Shown one piece after another: positions 27,110-36,460 of a stretch of DNA of 64,000 nt. The stretch comes from UBA5859 sp041940025 (GTDB lineage: Bacteria > Pseudomonadota > Gammaproteobacteria > UBA5859), in contig JBGTSY010000008.1 in NCBI GenBank assembly GCA_041940025.1, positions 45,933 through 109,932 of the forward strand, written 5' to 3'. The notes beneath the pieces were generated by a model. The model did not search any database, was not told the origin of the DNA, and saw only the letters and a list, made by a program, of their open reading frames with translations. Both the position numbers and the translations under genes were made by a program. Each line of letters starts with the position of its first letter. The first letter of the stretch is position 1.

Positions 27110-27199
27110 TTTTTTCTCAAGAGTTCAGAGGTAGGGGATAACCATACCTTCTTTGGATCGGGTAACATTCGCTGTTTTCCATAGCTGGAAGGTCAATTG

Positions 27200-27562
27200 A
27201 TGCTAAGAGTGCAACGCTACGAAGATATTTCGCCATTCCAGACAAAAGATGGCTCGATTATCCGGGAGATCCAACATCCTTGCAAGCATTGTGTTAAAAA
27301 TCAAAGTCTTGCAGAAGCAAAGGTGGCGCCGGGAGACTCTACACGTGCGCACTTCCATCGTCGCTCAGAAGAGATTTATTATATCTTACACGGTCATGGC
27401 CTAGTGACTCTGGCCGATGAAACAGTGGAAGTGATGGCAGGTATGGCAATTACCATCGCACCCGGCACACCCCATTACGTGGAAAACACCGGGAAGGTAG
27501 ATCTTGTCTTTCTTTGCTGTTCGTCACCAGCTTACAGCCACCAGGACACCGTAATGGTGTAA
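27200..27562 (+). CDS. Cupin domain protein
   Basis: A 120-residue single-domain cupin. Motif 1 (AHFHRRSEEIYYILHG) has the His-x-His and Glu metal ligands; motif 2 (IAPGTPHYVENTG) supplies the last His. Such small cupins are isomerases, dioxygenases or sugar-binding proteins; the substrate cannot be told. ATG 27200 has GGAAGG seven bases upstream and is preferred to TTG 27197. It is divergent from serB. Confidence 0.85.
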   Translation: MLRVQRYEDISPFQTKDGSIIREIQHPCKHCVKNQSLAEAKVAPGDSTRAHFHRRSEEIYYILHGHGLVTLADETVEVMAGMAITIAPGTPHYVENTGKVDLVFLCCSSPAYSHQDTVMV

Positions 27563-27628
27563 AATGCGCGCCCTTTCTCACCTGTTTGTTTTGGCGAACG
27601 GTCAAAGCTGGAATTTTGAGGTAGTGTG

Positions 27629-28078
27629 ATGTCTAGAGTCCGACTTGAATTACCAGAAAGTTTTATTTTTTCCACCGAACTTGTGGTGCGTGTGAGTGAT
27701 ATTAGCTACGCCAATCACCTCAGTCACGATTCCATGTTGTCTATGATTCACGAAGCGCGAGTTCGTTTTCTTCAGAACTACGGATTTCGTGAATTCGATA
27801 TTGCTGGCGTCGGATTAATCATTGCCGATGCGGTTATTCAATATCGAGCAGAAGTGTTTTATGGTGACAGTTTACAGATAGATGTGGGCCTGCAAGATTT
27901 TTATAAGACTGGCTGTGATATCTACTATCGATTGCAGAATTCGGGGAGTGATACGGAAGTCGCACGTGCCAAGACTGGCGTTGTATTTTTTGACTATGAT
28001 GAGCGCCATCCGGTCGCTATCCCTCACAAGTTTCGCGATCTATTTGTTCCAGACGGGGAATTATCAGATCAAGGATAG
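27629..28078 (+). CDS. Acyl-CoA thioesterase, hotdog fold
   Basis: A 149-residue single hotdog domain of the YbgC/4-hydroxybenzoyl-CoA thioesterase type: VRVSDISYANHLSHDSMLSMIHEARVRFL has the catalytic Asp/Asn region and the long helix, and VIQYRAEVFYGDSL the following strands. The usual Asp of the D-x-N-x-H motif is present as SDISYANHL. ATG 27629 follows GAGGTA at good spacing. It forms a short run with the cupin and the Mpo1-like gene. Confidence 0.85.
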   Translation: MSRVRLELPESFIFSTELVVRVSDISYANHLSHDSMLSMIHEARVRFLQNYGFREFDIAGVGLIIADAVIQYRAEVFYGDSLQIDVGLQDFYKTGCDIYYRLQNSGSDTEVARAKTGVVFFDYDERHPVAIPHKFRDLFVPDGELSDQG

Positions 28079-28094
28079 TCTTCATTATTAAATT

Positions 28095-28400
28095 ATGTCG
28101 AAACAGTTTGAGAATTTTTCAGAGTTTTATCCCTACTATCTAGCGGAACACAGTAACCGCACTTGTCGTCGCTTACATTTTGTAGGCAGTGGGTTGACGA
28201 TGATGTTGTTGATCGCGATTCTCTGGTCTGGCCATTGGCATTGGGCAATATTCTTGCCGGTTTGCGGTTACGGATTTGCGTGGTATGGGCATTTTAGATT
28301 CGAAAAAAACAGACCGGCCACTTTTAGACACCCAGTTTATAGTCTGATGGGTGACTGCGTCATGTTCAAAGATATGTTAATTGGAAAAATTAAATTCTAA
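28095..28400 (+). CDS. Mpo1-like (DUF962) membrane protein
   Basis: A 101-residue protein with two or three membrane helices (about 30-48, 52-65) and the conserved HSNRTCRRLHFVG motif near residue 20 and later FRHPVYSLMGD. The yeast homologue Mpo1 is an iron dioxygenase acting on 2-hydroxy fatty acids; the conserved histidines suggest a similar role here but it is not shown. It starts 16 bases after the thioesterase. Confidence 0.83.
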   Translation: MSKQFENFSEFYPYYLAEHSNRTCRRLHFVGSGLTMMLLIAILWSGHWHWAIFLPVCGYGFAWYGHFRFEKNRPATFRHPVYSLMGDCVMFKDMLIGKIKF

Positions 28401-28555
28401 GAGTCGTTACACTCTGTTTTTTAGAAACATATCGATATAAACGATTAGCTCTTCTAAGTTAATGATGTTTGTCGGTCGATACGCTCTAGTAGGTTATCAG
28501 TTTTGGATCGGAATAGAACACACGTTCTTATCGACGCACGGATGGGTCTTTTTTC

Positions 28556-30223
28556 ATGCAATTTAATATGCACTTTCTTGCATTAATGCGCTTGCTGTTA
28601 GTGGCATGCTGTGTGGCATCGCTTACCCAGCAGACCCTGGCGGCAAATAAGCCCCTGGATGCAGTGATTGTGATGGACAGCTCTGGCAGTATGGCCTTGA
28701 CTGATCCTGAACGCATGCGTGTGCCCGCAGCCAAGCTTTTTTCTTCATTGTTGGGCGAACAAGATCGTTTGGGCGTGGTGAGTTTCAGCGACAAAGGCTA
28801 TCCGGTGGTGTATTTGACGCCTTTAACCAGTAGCCGTAAGCGTACTCAGGTGATGTCCGCGATTGATAAGGTTTCCTCGAAAGGGGTTTATACTAATCTG
28901 GATGACGCCTTGCTAAAGGCGATAGGCATGTTTGAACAATCCTCAAGTGATGAACGACGCAAAGTCATCGTATTGTTAACGGATGGCAAGATGGATGTGG
29001 GCAATGTTCAACAGGATCAGGTGTTAATAAAAAAAATTAAGTCGGACACAATCGATAATTTACGCCAGAAAAAGATTCGCGTTTATACCTTGGCTTTCAC
29101 ACGACACTCAGATTTGGCTTTATTGGAACTGATCGGAAGGCAGACCAATGCCCGATTTACTGTCGCAGATACAACCAATGAGTTGCATCGAATCTTTACA
29201 GAAATTTTTGAGGCCAGTAAAGAGCCCAATATGTTGCCGATGCCTGGCGGTTACTTTACCGCTGATGAGTCCCTGGATGAAGTGACTCTAGTGGCCACGA
29301 AGGGCCTTGAAAATTCTCGCATCAGTCTCATTGCACCGGACGGAGAGCAGTATAACGATCAAAAACTGACAAACGATATGAAATGGTCTGTCAATCGATA
29401 TTTCGATGTGATCACGATAACCGATCCGACCCCAGGTAGATGGCGGCTACTTTCTTCTGAAGACACCAGTAAAGCATATGTCGTCACGGCGATGGAGCTG
29501 GAGTCTGATTTGGTGGATAGGGAATTACACGTGGGATCAGAGCTAACTTTCCACGCGTGGTTAACTCGTTCGGGCACGCCTATCACAGATGAGAAGTTAT
29601 TAGATCTGACCCAATTTACAGTGAGAATAGACACGCCAGACTCACAACATACACTCATTGAGTTGCAATCGGAAAAAGAGTCAAATGCAGACGCTGAAAT
29701 GGGTCGATACAAAGGTGCCTATCAGTTTAAGAAAGTTGGGAAATATGATATCCAACTGACAGCAAAAAGCGCCACCTTTGAACGCCAACGGCGTGTTCAG
29801 TTAAACATTCTGCCGGTGAGTGAGACGATAAGCGAGCCCTATGAATCCATTGACGCCCCAGAACCGGTTGTGGAGCCAAAGGTTGCGGCAGATCAGAAAA
29901 CCCAGGCGGATGCACGACAACACAATCCAGCCATGTCAGACGAGCCTGTTTCGTCACCACCATTAGAGCAATCAAAACCTGCAGTGGATCGTAGTGATCC
30001 TCCACGCACTTCCAAACAGCTAATGGTCGATGAGCAATCAGAGGCTCCGGTCTCAGCCCGAGATATAGGGCTTCAGCAGAATGAGCAAGATAGTAGTGGA
30101 ATCGCTATTTTGATGATATTTATCACTGTCAACCTGTTGCTTGCAGGTAGTGTGGCAGCCGTACTTTGGATTAGTCGTCGTTCTGCTAAAAATATTCCAC
30201 AAGAGCCTGATGCGGATGCTTAG
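28556..30223 (+). CDS. VWA-domain exported membrane protein
   Basis: 555 residues. A signal peptide (1-30) precedes a von Willebrand A domain (33-230) with the MIDAS motif DSSGS at 41-45 and the conserved TNLDDAL and LLTDGKMDVG segments. A beta-rich domain (about 235-420) follows, then a Pro/Glu/Ser-rich linker and a membrane helix near 518-543 with an Arg-Arg stop. Topology suggests a periplasmic metal-dependent adhesion domain held in the inner membrane. The gene is 25-40 bases from the next gene and probably starts an operon with the coiled-coil and HemD-like genes. No function can be assigned. Confidence 0.85.
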   Translation: MQFNMHFLALMRLLLVACCVASLTQQTLAANKPLDAVIVMDSSGSMALTDPERMRVPAAKLFSSLLGEQDRLGVVSFSDKGYPVVYLTPLTSSRKRTQVMSAIDKVSSKGVYTNLDDALLKAIGMFEQSSSDERRKVIVLLTDGKMDVGNVQQDQVLIKKIKSDTIDNLRQKKIRVYTLAFTRHSDLALLELIGRQTNARFTVADTTNELHRIFTEIFEASKEPNMLPMPGGYFTADESLDEVTLVATKGLENSRISLIAPDGEQYNDQKLTNDMKWSVNRYFDVITITDPTPGRWRLLSSEDTSKAYVVTAMELESDLVDRELHVGSELTFHAWLTRSGTPITDEKLLDLTQFTVRIDTPDSQHTLIELQSEKESNADAEMGRYKGAYQFKKVGKYDIQLTAKSATFERQRRVQLNILPVSETISEPYESIDAPEPVVEPKVAADQKTQADARQHNPAMSDEPVSSPPLEQSKPAVDRSDPPRTSKQLMVDEQSEAPVSARDIGLQQNEQDSSGIAILMIFITVNLLLAGSVAAVLWISRRSAKNIPQEPDADA

Positions 30224-30262
30224 TTTGTCAACCTATTTTCGTTTGATGTGGGCCGCTGTGGT

Positions 30263-31243
30263 ATGAGTACCGAGTTGAACTATTTTTTACTATTTATCTT
30301 GTTTGAAGCGCTATTTGTTTTCGCCATTCTTATCGTCTATTTGTTGCGTAAGCTGGTTGAGCAAAGGCAATTAGGTCCACAGCCTGGTTCAGGCATCAAG
30401 GTGTTTCGACGGTTTTTAACAAACGAATTAGAAAGATATAGTGGATTTCTGACAGAAGAGAGTGAAGGCGGTGACTCCGTAGACCTGCCAGATGATCCAG
30501 ATGACCAAGAGGGGCAAATAAAGCGCCAATATCTTCAGTTGCGTGCACACATGTTACAAAATGAGCTGGATGCATTGACAGTGAGACACGATTCTTCTCG
30601 CTACTACGATAGGTTAGTGCAGGGCTTAGCGTCGATTCCGACTTTGAGAGACAGCTTAGTTCATCATAATTCTGATAGGGAGAGTGACGCTTTAGAAAGT
30701 TCTTCAAGCATGGATCTGTCACTGCAATCCATACAGTTCACTCCCGAGGCAGTGGATGTGGATTTGTTACATGATTTAATGGCGGACCAGAGCCAAACCA
30801 TTGAGATACTACGTCAAGCGATTATCGAACCCGATATGGATGACGAGGTGCGTAAACGCATTCAGCGGGCGGTGGCAGATCTTGAGTTCCAGTTAAATGA
30901 ACTACAGCAGATGGTGGTCGGTCTAGAGTTAGAAAATAAAAACTTGAAAATAAAAACGACTTCTTCAGCCAAGGAGACGCTGTTTTCCAATGAAAATTTG
31001 AACGAACAAAACGGCGCAGACCGGACTCCATTCGAGACCAATGAGCTAAAACAAGAAGTTCATTCGGTGGAAATTGAAAGTCGGCGCATGTTGAAGAAAA
31101 TTGATAAGCTTGTTTCTAATCGGGATTTGGCGACAGAGCTGACTCATTTAGTAGAGCGTTTAATGAGCAGTAATCGTGAACTCTATACTTGTTTTACTGT
31201 GCTGCAAAAAGAAGCCGTCGATAAACAAAAAATAACACAGTGA
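30263..31243 (+). CDS. Membrane-anchored coiled-coil protein of unknown function
   Basis: About 326 residues from ATG 30263 (GTG 30248 is an alternative). One N-terminal helix (residues 6-30, LLFILFEALFVFAILIVYLL) is followed by a charged cytosolic part with coiled-coil stretches at about 200-245 and 260-320. I do not recognise a named domain. The architecture, one helix then acidic coiled coil, resembles the larger protein encoded at 43879. Confidence 0.7.
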   Translation: MSTELNYFLLFILFEALFVFAILIVYLLRKLVEQRQLGPQPGSGIKVFRRFLTNELERYSGFLTEESEGGDSVDLPDDPDDQEGQIKRQYLQLRAHMLQNELDALTVRHDSSRYYDRLVQGLASIPTLRDSLVHHNSDRESDALESSSSMDLSLQSIQFTPEAVDVDLLHDLMADQSQTIEILRQAIIEPDMDDEVRKRIQRAVADLEFQLNELQQMVVGLELENKNLKIKTTSSAKETLFSNENLNEQNGADRTPFETNELKQEVHSVEIESRRMLKKIDKLVSNRDLATELTHLVERLMSSNRELYTCFTVLQKEAVDKQKITQ

Positions 31244-31269
31244 TCTCGTTCCAGAGAAGCCGCTTATGA

Positions 31270-32118
31270 GTGAGAAATATGAACGAAGAATGCTTGGATG
31301 ATTCTTTAAAAGATTGCCTGGTGGCAATCCCTGAGTCGAGGCAATTGGATGTGTTGGCGCAATTGCTATTGCGTCGTCAGGCAGAAGTCATACGCTGCCC
31401 ACTGGTTTCTATCCTGGATGCGCCAGATGAACAGCCGGTATTGCATTGGATTCGTGAGTTTATCGCATCACCGCCAGATGATTTGGTTTTATTAACAGGA
31501 GAGGGCTTGAGGCGGTTGTTAGGGTGTGCTGCTCGCCATCAAATAGAACAGAACTTTATTCAAGCACTCGCTAAAGTGAGGATCATCAGCCGTGGTCCCA
31601 AACCAGTGCGCGTGTTGAAACAAATAGGCTTGAATGCGTCTATGATGGGCGCGCAACCGACCACGCAAGGTATTATCGAGACACTAGACGGATTAGATCT
31701 AGATCAACGTACCATCGCGGTCCAGCTTTATGGAACCGACCCTAATCTTGCGTTAATGGACTATCTGGCCAGTCGGGAAGTCACCCCACGAACGGTGGCT
31801 CCGTACATCTATGCACCGCAGTCCGATGCAGAGAAGGTAAAAGAGTTGATTTATCGTTTGGCCGCGAATGAGGTGGACTTTATCACTTTTACCAGTCAGC
31901 CACAGATCGTACGTTTGCTCGATGTGGCAAAAAAATTTCAGCTGGAGAGACAGTTAAAAGAGGGCATGGCTCTGACGCAAGTTGCTGCTGTGGGTCCAGT
32001 AGTAGCAGACAAATTAAAAGCGCATGGTTTCGATGTGGATCTGATGCCTGAGCAAAGCTTTTTTATGAAACCTCTGGTCACTTGCATTGTTCAAAAGTAT
32101 GCGGAAATAAGTCATTAG
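31270..32118 (+). CDS. Uroporphyrinogen-III synthase (HemD)-like protein
   Basis: A 282-residue protein with the two-lobed HemD fold pattern: DDLVLLTGEGLRRLL in the first lobe, the linker TTQGIIETL, and FITFTSQPQIVRLLDVA plus VAAVGPVVADKLKAHGF in the second. It is not next to hemC, hemX or hemY, where gammaproteobacterial hemD normally sits, and lies downstream of a coiled-coil protein. It may be an orphan or regulatory paralogue, or the only copy moved here. GTG 31270 and ATG 31279 are both possible starts. Confidence 0.75.
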   Translation: MRNMNEECLDDSLKDCLVAIPESRQLDVLAQLLLRRQAEVIRCPLVSILDAPDEQPVLHWIREFIASPPDDLVLLTGEGLRRLLGCAARHQIEQNFIQALAKVRIISRGPKPVRVLKQIGLNASMMGAQPTTQGIIETLDGLDLDQRTIAVQLYGTDPNLALMDYLASREVTPRTVAPYIYAPQSDAEKVKELIYRLAANEVDFITFTSQPQIVRLLDVAKKFQLERQLKEGMALTQVAAVGPVVADKLKAHGFDVDLMPEQSFFMKPLVTCIVQKYAEISH

Positions 32119-32273
32119 TACATCCCCCTAATTTGGCCAACGCCTTTGAGGTGTCTGAGTTATCAGGCGTCTTGGCAGTCAATGTAGCTGGAATGTGTGA
32201 TCTCGATTCCACCACTGACTTAATCGACGTGCTTTTTCTAGACAATAGTTGGATCCTGACCAAATTATCACAC

Positions 32274-32550
32274 TCCGATTCACCTACCAAAGAGGCAATC
32301 ATGGCCAAGATTGGTCTCTACAGAAATGAACCGGTACTGGATGAAACGAGCCTTTGTAAATTTTGTCCTGATATGGAACGTTGCAAAAAATGGGGATGAG
32401 TTATTTCGGTTGGTGGATGTGTATCTGGAAGACAATGGTCTTAAGCACAACCGTGACACCATTGTGGATGCGACGATTACGGATACACCCCATTCGACAA
32501 AAAATAAAGGGTGTCGCCGACATGAAGTCCAGCCAGAGATGTTCCAGTAG
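32274..32550 (+). pseudogene. IS5-family transposase relic, frameshifted
   Basis: Two frames together recall an IS5-type DDE transposase N-terminal half. Frame one (to 32399) gives GLYRNEPVLDETSLCKF, matching the usual EPVPDETTICKFRHLLE segment. From about 32395 a second frame gives ELFRLVDVYLEDNGLK and then TIVDATITDTPHSTKNKG, matching the TIVDATII-APSSTKNK segment with the first catalytic Asp. A stop follows at 32550, and the second Asp and the Glu are missing. No terminal inverted repeats were identified. The element is old and dead. Confidence 0.8.
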
Positions 32551-32619
32551 ATTGTCTACAACACATGTGTTATGTTTCCAGCTCTTACCTGAAAGACTTG
32601 CTTGTCATGGAGCTATTAA

Positions 32620-33334
32620 ATGTTCAAACGGACACTTTCACGTTTCTCGATAATTAGCACATTGGCTGTGTTCGCTTTGCCCGCCCAGGCCGCTATTATT
32701 GGTAATCTTGTATTCACCGAGCCGACCGGAACGGTCAGCCCCAATGAGGTTATCGACGTCTATGTCACCTTAAGCCTGGATTCCGGTTCTGATCCTATTA
32801 GCTATAACAGTTCCGAACCTCTTGGTGGCATCGATCCTGACACCTTGCCCACCACCGACCAGTACACGGGCGAGGCATTCGCAAGTTACGACCACATCTC
32901 ACACTACAGTACCCGTTCGTGTAGTGATACCTTCACTCAGAGCTGTTCCGACCCCGGATCAGCTTACACCTGGGGTGCGTTTTGGTGCCAACAGCTGGTT
33001 TAACTGGGAGGGGACATTGCAAGCAGGGGAAAGCATCGATTTCCACCTGTACACCCTGACTCCGAATGGTGGTGGCGCGCCGCTCGGTTTGTACGAAGCC
33101 TATATTGTTGGCTTGGGTCTAACGGTGGTCGGTACAGACGTAAATGGAGATCATGCTGAGGCGGATTTATTTGGATTCTTGACTGACTGCGCAGATGCGG
33201 CCTGTACATTCAGCCGTGAAGTGATTTCCCCCGTACCCATTCCGGCCGCGGGATGGCTGTTTGTTAGTGCCATCGCAGCGCTTGGCTTATTCGGTCATCC
33301 CCACCGCAAGCAGCGCGGTGTTGTTTCTTCATAG
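32620..33334 (+). pseudogene. VPLPA/PEP-CTERM-type exported protein, single-base frameshift
   Basis: The first frame (32620-33003) gives a signal peptide (residues 1-24, ending PAQA) and a beta-rich N-terminal part. The second (open to 33334) continues the same protein and ends with a sorting-type tail: PVPIPAAGWLF, a hydrophobic helix, then HRKQR. Removing one T from the TTTT at 32980-32983 joins them as TWGAF-GANSWFNW and gives one 237-residue protein. Such tails are recognised by exosortase and usually go with exopolysaccharide production. No exosortase is in this window. The shift may be a real mutation or an assembly error. Confidence 0.75.
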
Positions 33335-33397
33335 GCATTGGGTCACTCCTGACTGACTGTTTCAGCAAGTGTCTGTATCTAGGGAAATACCGCATGC

Positions 33398-34567
33398 TTA
33401 ATCAATCGCTTCAAGAGCGCGCTGCAAGTCCTGTCTGAGATCTGCTAAGTCTTCAATGCCCACCGAGAGCCGCACAAGGCTATCGCTAATGCCATGTTCT
33501 TCTCGAATCTTTTTCGGTATCGACGCATGGGTCATAATAGCAGGATGTTCGATGAGGCTTTCGATACCTCCCAGGCTTTCTGCCAAGGAGAAAACTTCAA
33601 CTCTTTCTAGAAACTGCTTGGCGGCTGTCAGCCCCCCATTTAGGTATAGCGTCATCATGCCCCCAAAAGCATGCATCTGCTTTTTTGCGATCTGATGTTG
33701 CGGGTGTGAGGTTAACCCTGGATAGATGATCTGTTGAACGGCCTTATGTTGCGCCAGCCAATGGGCCAGTTCATAGGCGTTGTCGCAATGGGCTTGCATA
33801 CGTAGGGGTAGGGTTTTGAGTCCGCGCAATGCTAAATAACTATCGAATGGTCCTGCAATGGCGCCAATTGCATTTTGCAGATAACCCAGATTGGCCGCAA
33901 CCTCTTCATTGTTTGTCACTGCAACGCCACCCACTACATCAGAATGGCCATTGATATATTTGGTTGCAGAGTGCACCACTATTTGGAATCCCAATTCTAA
34001 TGGACGTTGGATCCAGGGTGTGGCAAAGGTGTTGTCAGCGACACATAAAATATTACCGTGCTTGCGGGCAATCTCCGCCACGGCCGCGAGATCGACAATC
34101 TTCAATAATGGATTGGTGGGTGTTTCCACCCATATCATGCGCGTCTCAGCAGTCAGTGCATTTTGCAATTGTTGCAGATCGGTTAAGTCCACATAACTGA
34201 ATTTTAGATCGGCGCTACGTTGTCTCACGTTGTCAAATAATCGGTAAGTACCGCCGTAGATATCATGCATGGAGATGACATGGTCACCTGCATTTAACAA
34301 CTCCAACACAGTAGCGGTGGCCGCCATGCCAGAAGCAAAGGCGAATCCATGACTACCGGACTCTAAATCTGCCACACAGCGTTCATAGGCGAAACGGGTT
34401 GGATTTTGACTGCGTGAATATTCGAACCCTGAATGCTCACCGGGGCTTTTTTGCACATAGGTGGAGCTGGTGACAATAGGTGGCATAATGGCGCCGGTGG
34501 TAGGATCGGGTTGTTGTCCGGCATGGATAGCGCGTGTCTGAAAACCTTGTGATTTTTTTGCGCTCAT
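33398..34567 (-). CDS. Cystathionine gamma-lyase/gamma-synthase family PLP enzyme
   Basis: A 389-residue Cys/Met metabolism PLP enzyme. The PLP-binding Lys203 sits in HSATKYINGHSDVVGG, with FASGMAA near residue 77 and SLGGIESLIEHPA near 330. The start is one base after the stop of the cystathionine beta-synthase gene, so both make one operon. That pairing points to reverse transsulfuration, homocysteine to cysteine, hence a gamma-lyase role, although gamma-synthase activity cannot be excluded. Confidence 0.9.
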   Translation of the reverse strand: MSAKKSQGFQTRAIHAGQQPDPTTGAIMPPIVTSSTYVQKSPGEHSGFEYSRSQNPTRFAYERCVADLESGSHGFAFASGMAATATVLELLNAGDHVISMHDIYGGTYRLFDNVRQRSADLKFSYVDLTDLQQLQNALTAETRMIWVETPTNPLLKIVDLAAVAEIARKHGNILCVADNTFATPWIQRPLELGFQIVVHSATKYINGHSDVVGGVAVTNNEEVAANLGYLQNAIGAIAGPFDSYLALRGLKTLPLRMQAHCDNAYELAHWLAQHKAVQQIIYPGLTSHPQHQIAKKQMHAFGGMMTLYLNGGLTAAKQFLERVEVFSLAESLGGIESLIEHPAIMTHASIPKKIREEHGISDSLVRLSVGIEDLADLRQDLQRALEAID

Positions 34568-34568
34568 T

Positions 34569-35939
34569 TCAGGGTAGTTTCCTTCTCAAGTAATGCAACA
34601 GATCGATACGCGTAATAAAGCCTAAAAATTCCTGACCGTCTAACACTATGGCCACATGGTCACGAGCAAATATGGGCATCAGATCTTCAATAGACGCTTG
34701 TCTACTAACAGGTTCTAAGCGACTGGTCATCGCCTCAGCCACAGGCCGGTAGAATTGTTCCTGATCTTTTTGTACGGCGTATAGAATATCTGACTCGTCA
34801 ATAATGCCGACAATTTTATCATGGTCCATCACTGGCAACTGTGAAATATCATATAACTTCATGCGTGAAAAAGCTGTGAGTAAGCTTTCATCTTGACCCA
34901 CAACCACTGTGGCGTGATCGCGATGGTGGCGTGCAATCAGATCGCTGATGTCTCCTGCGGTTTGACGTTGGATGAATCCTTGATCTTGCATCCAAAAATC
35001 ATTATACATTTTTGAGAGATATTTATTGCCACTATCCGGCACTAGAGTCACGACTCGTTTTTTGGTTTTTTGCGCACGACAATATTGCAACGCGGCAAAG
35101 AGTAGGGTGCCGGTGGAAGAGCCGCCCATGATGCCTTGTTCTTTTAATAGTTGGCGGCATGTGGCAAAGCTCTGGCCGTCACTGACTTCGTAAGCTTTAT
35201 CCACTAAATCGATTTCACAAATTGGCGGAATAAAATCTTCGCCGATCCCTTCCACCAGCCAGCTGCCCGCTTGGACAAGCTCGCCAGTCTCCACATAGTG
35301 TTTTAATACGGAGCCTTTGGGATCAGCCAAGATGAGTTGAATCGATTGTCGTTTTTCTTTTAGAAAACGGCCTACACCGGTAAGAGTACCGCCAGATCCC
35401 ACGCCACATACAAAGGCATCCACTTTGCCCTCCAACTGTTGCCATATCTCAGGCGCGGTAGTGTCATAGTGTGCTTGCCAGTTGTTGGGATTAGCAAATT
35501 GATTGACAAAAAATCCCTGCGCCTCTTTGGCAATGCGTTCGGCTTTATCCTGGTAGTAGTCGGGATGTCCTTTTCCCACATCAGAGCGGGTCATTTCCAC
35601 TTCCGCACCCATGGATTTTAGGTTAAAGACTTTCTCCTGACTCATTTTGTCTGGCATCACTATGCGCAATCGATACCCCTTTTGCTTGGCCACCAAGGCG
35701 AGTCCCAAGCCCGTATTTCCTGCGGTGGCTTCCACCAGTAGATCGCCTGGTTTGATCTGACCCTCTTGCTCGGCTGCCTGGATCATTTGTGCTGCGATAC
35801 GATCCTTAATGGAACCACCCGGATTCTGGTATTCTAGTTTGAGAAATAATTCACAGGGTCCTGTGTCTAATTTGCTTACCTGCAACAAAGGTGTGTGACC
35901 TATCATGGAGAGGGTGTGATTGACTGGTTTGCTAATCAT
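34569..35939 (-). CDS. Cystathionine beta-synthase with C-terminal CBS pair
   Basis: About 456 residues from ATG 35939 (TTG 35960 is the longer option). The PLP Lys45 lies in NPGGSIKDRIA; the phosphate loop VGSGGTLTGVG and the ATAGNTGLGLA motif are present. The last 120 residues hold two CBS modules (ATVVVGQDESLLTAFSRMKL onward), which in eukaryotic enzymes bind S-adenosylmethionine. The protein condenses serine and homocysteine. The gene is the first of the operon with the gamma-lyase. Confidence 0.9.
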   Translation of the reverse strand: MISKPVNHTLSMIGHTPLLQVSKLDTGPCELFLKLEYQNPGGSIKDRIAAQMIQAAEQEGQIKPGDLLVEATAGNTGLGLALVAKQKGYRLRIVMPDKMSQEKVFNLKSMGAEVEMTRSDVGKGHPDYYQDKAERIAKEAQGFFVNQFANPNNWQAHYDTTAPEIWQQLEGKVDAFVCGVGSGGTLTGVGRFLKEKRQSIQLILADPKGSVLKHYVETGELVQAGSWLVEGIGEDFIPPICEIDLVDKAYEVSDGQSFATCRQLLKEQGIMGGSSTGTLLFAALQYCRAQKTKKRVVTLVPDSGNKYLSKMYNDFWMQDQGFIQRQTAGDISDLIARHHRDHATVVVGQDESLLTAFSRMKLYDISQLPVMDHDKIVGIIDESDILYAVQKDQEQFYRPVAEAMTSRLEPVSRQASIEDLMPIFARDHVAIVLDGQEFLGFITRIDLLHYLRRKLP

Positions 35940-36049
35940 TTTCGTTTGGCTTCCGTGCAACGGTATCTGAAACGACGTGCAAGTCGCATACCTGATCGAA
36001 TCTTAGACAATGAAAATAATAAATCTAGTCACCAGGGAGAGTCGATAGC

Positions 36050-36460
36050 ATGAAATGGAAAATAGAAAAAACCAATCAAGAGTGGCGTCAATTGCTCTCG
36101 CCAAAAGCTTATGCGGTCTGTCGGCAGGGGGCCACAGAACCGGCGTTTACGGGGGAGTATACCGATTGTCGCCAGGATGGGATCTATCTCTGCATTGCTT
36201 GTGGTGGCAGGCTATTCGATTCCATGAGTAAGTTTAATTCAGGTTCCGGTTGGCCCAGTTTTTATGAACCCATAGAGCCGCGTTCGGTGGTTGAGATAAA
36301 CGATACTAGCCACGGCATGGTGCGCACAGAAGTGGTCTGCGCAGACTGTGGCTCCCATCTAGGCCATGTGTTTCCGGATGGACCTCGGCCCACGGGCTTG
36401 CGTTATTGCATCAATTCTGCGGCATTGAAATTAAAACCAAAGGATGACAGCGATGAGTGA
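36050..36460 (+). CDS. msrB: Peptide-methionine (R)-S-oxide reductase
   Basis: 136 residues with the MsrB core: two zinc CxxC pairs (CIACGG and CADCGSHLGHVF), SGSGWPSFYEP and the catalytic Cys in GLRYCINSAAL. It repairs oxidised methionine using thioredoxin. It is divergent from the cystathionine beta-synthase gene and overlaps the following enoyl-CoA hydratase gene by 8 bases. Confidence 0.95.
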   Translation: MKWKIEKTNQEWRQLLSPKAYAVCRQGATEPAFTGEYTDCRQDGIYLCIACGGRLFDSMSKFNSGSGWPSFYEPIEPRSVVEINDTSHGMVRTEVVCADCGSHLGHVFPDGPRPTGLRYCINSAALKLKPKDDSDE

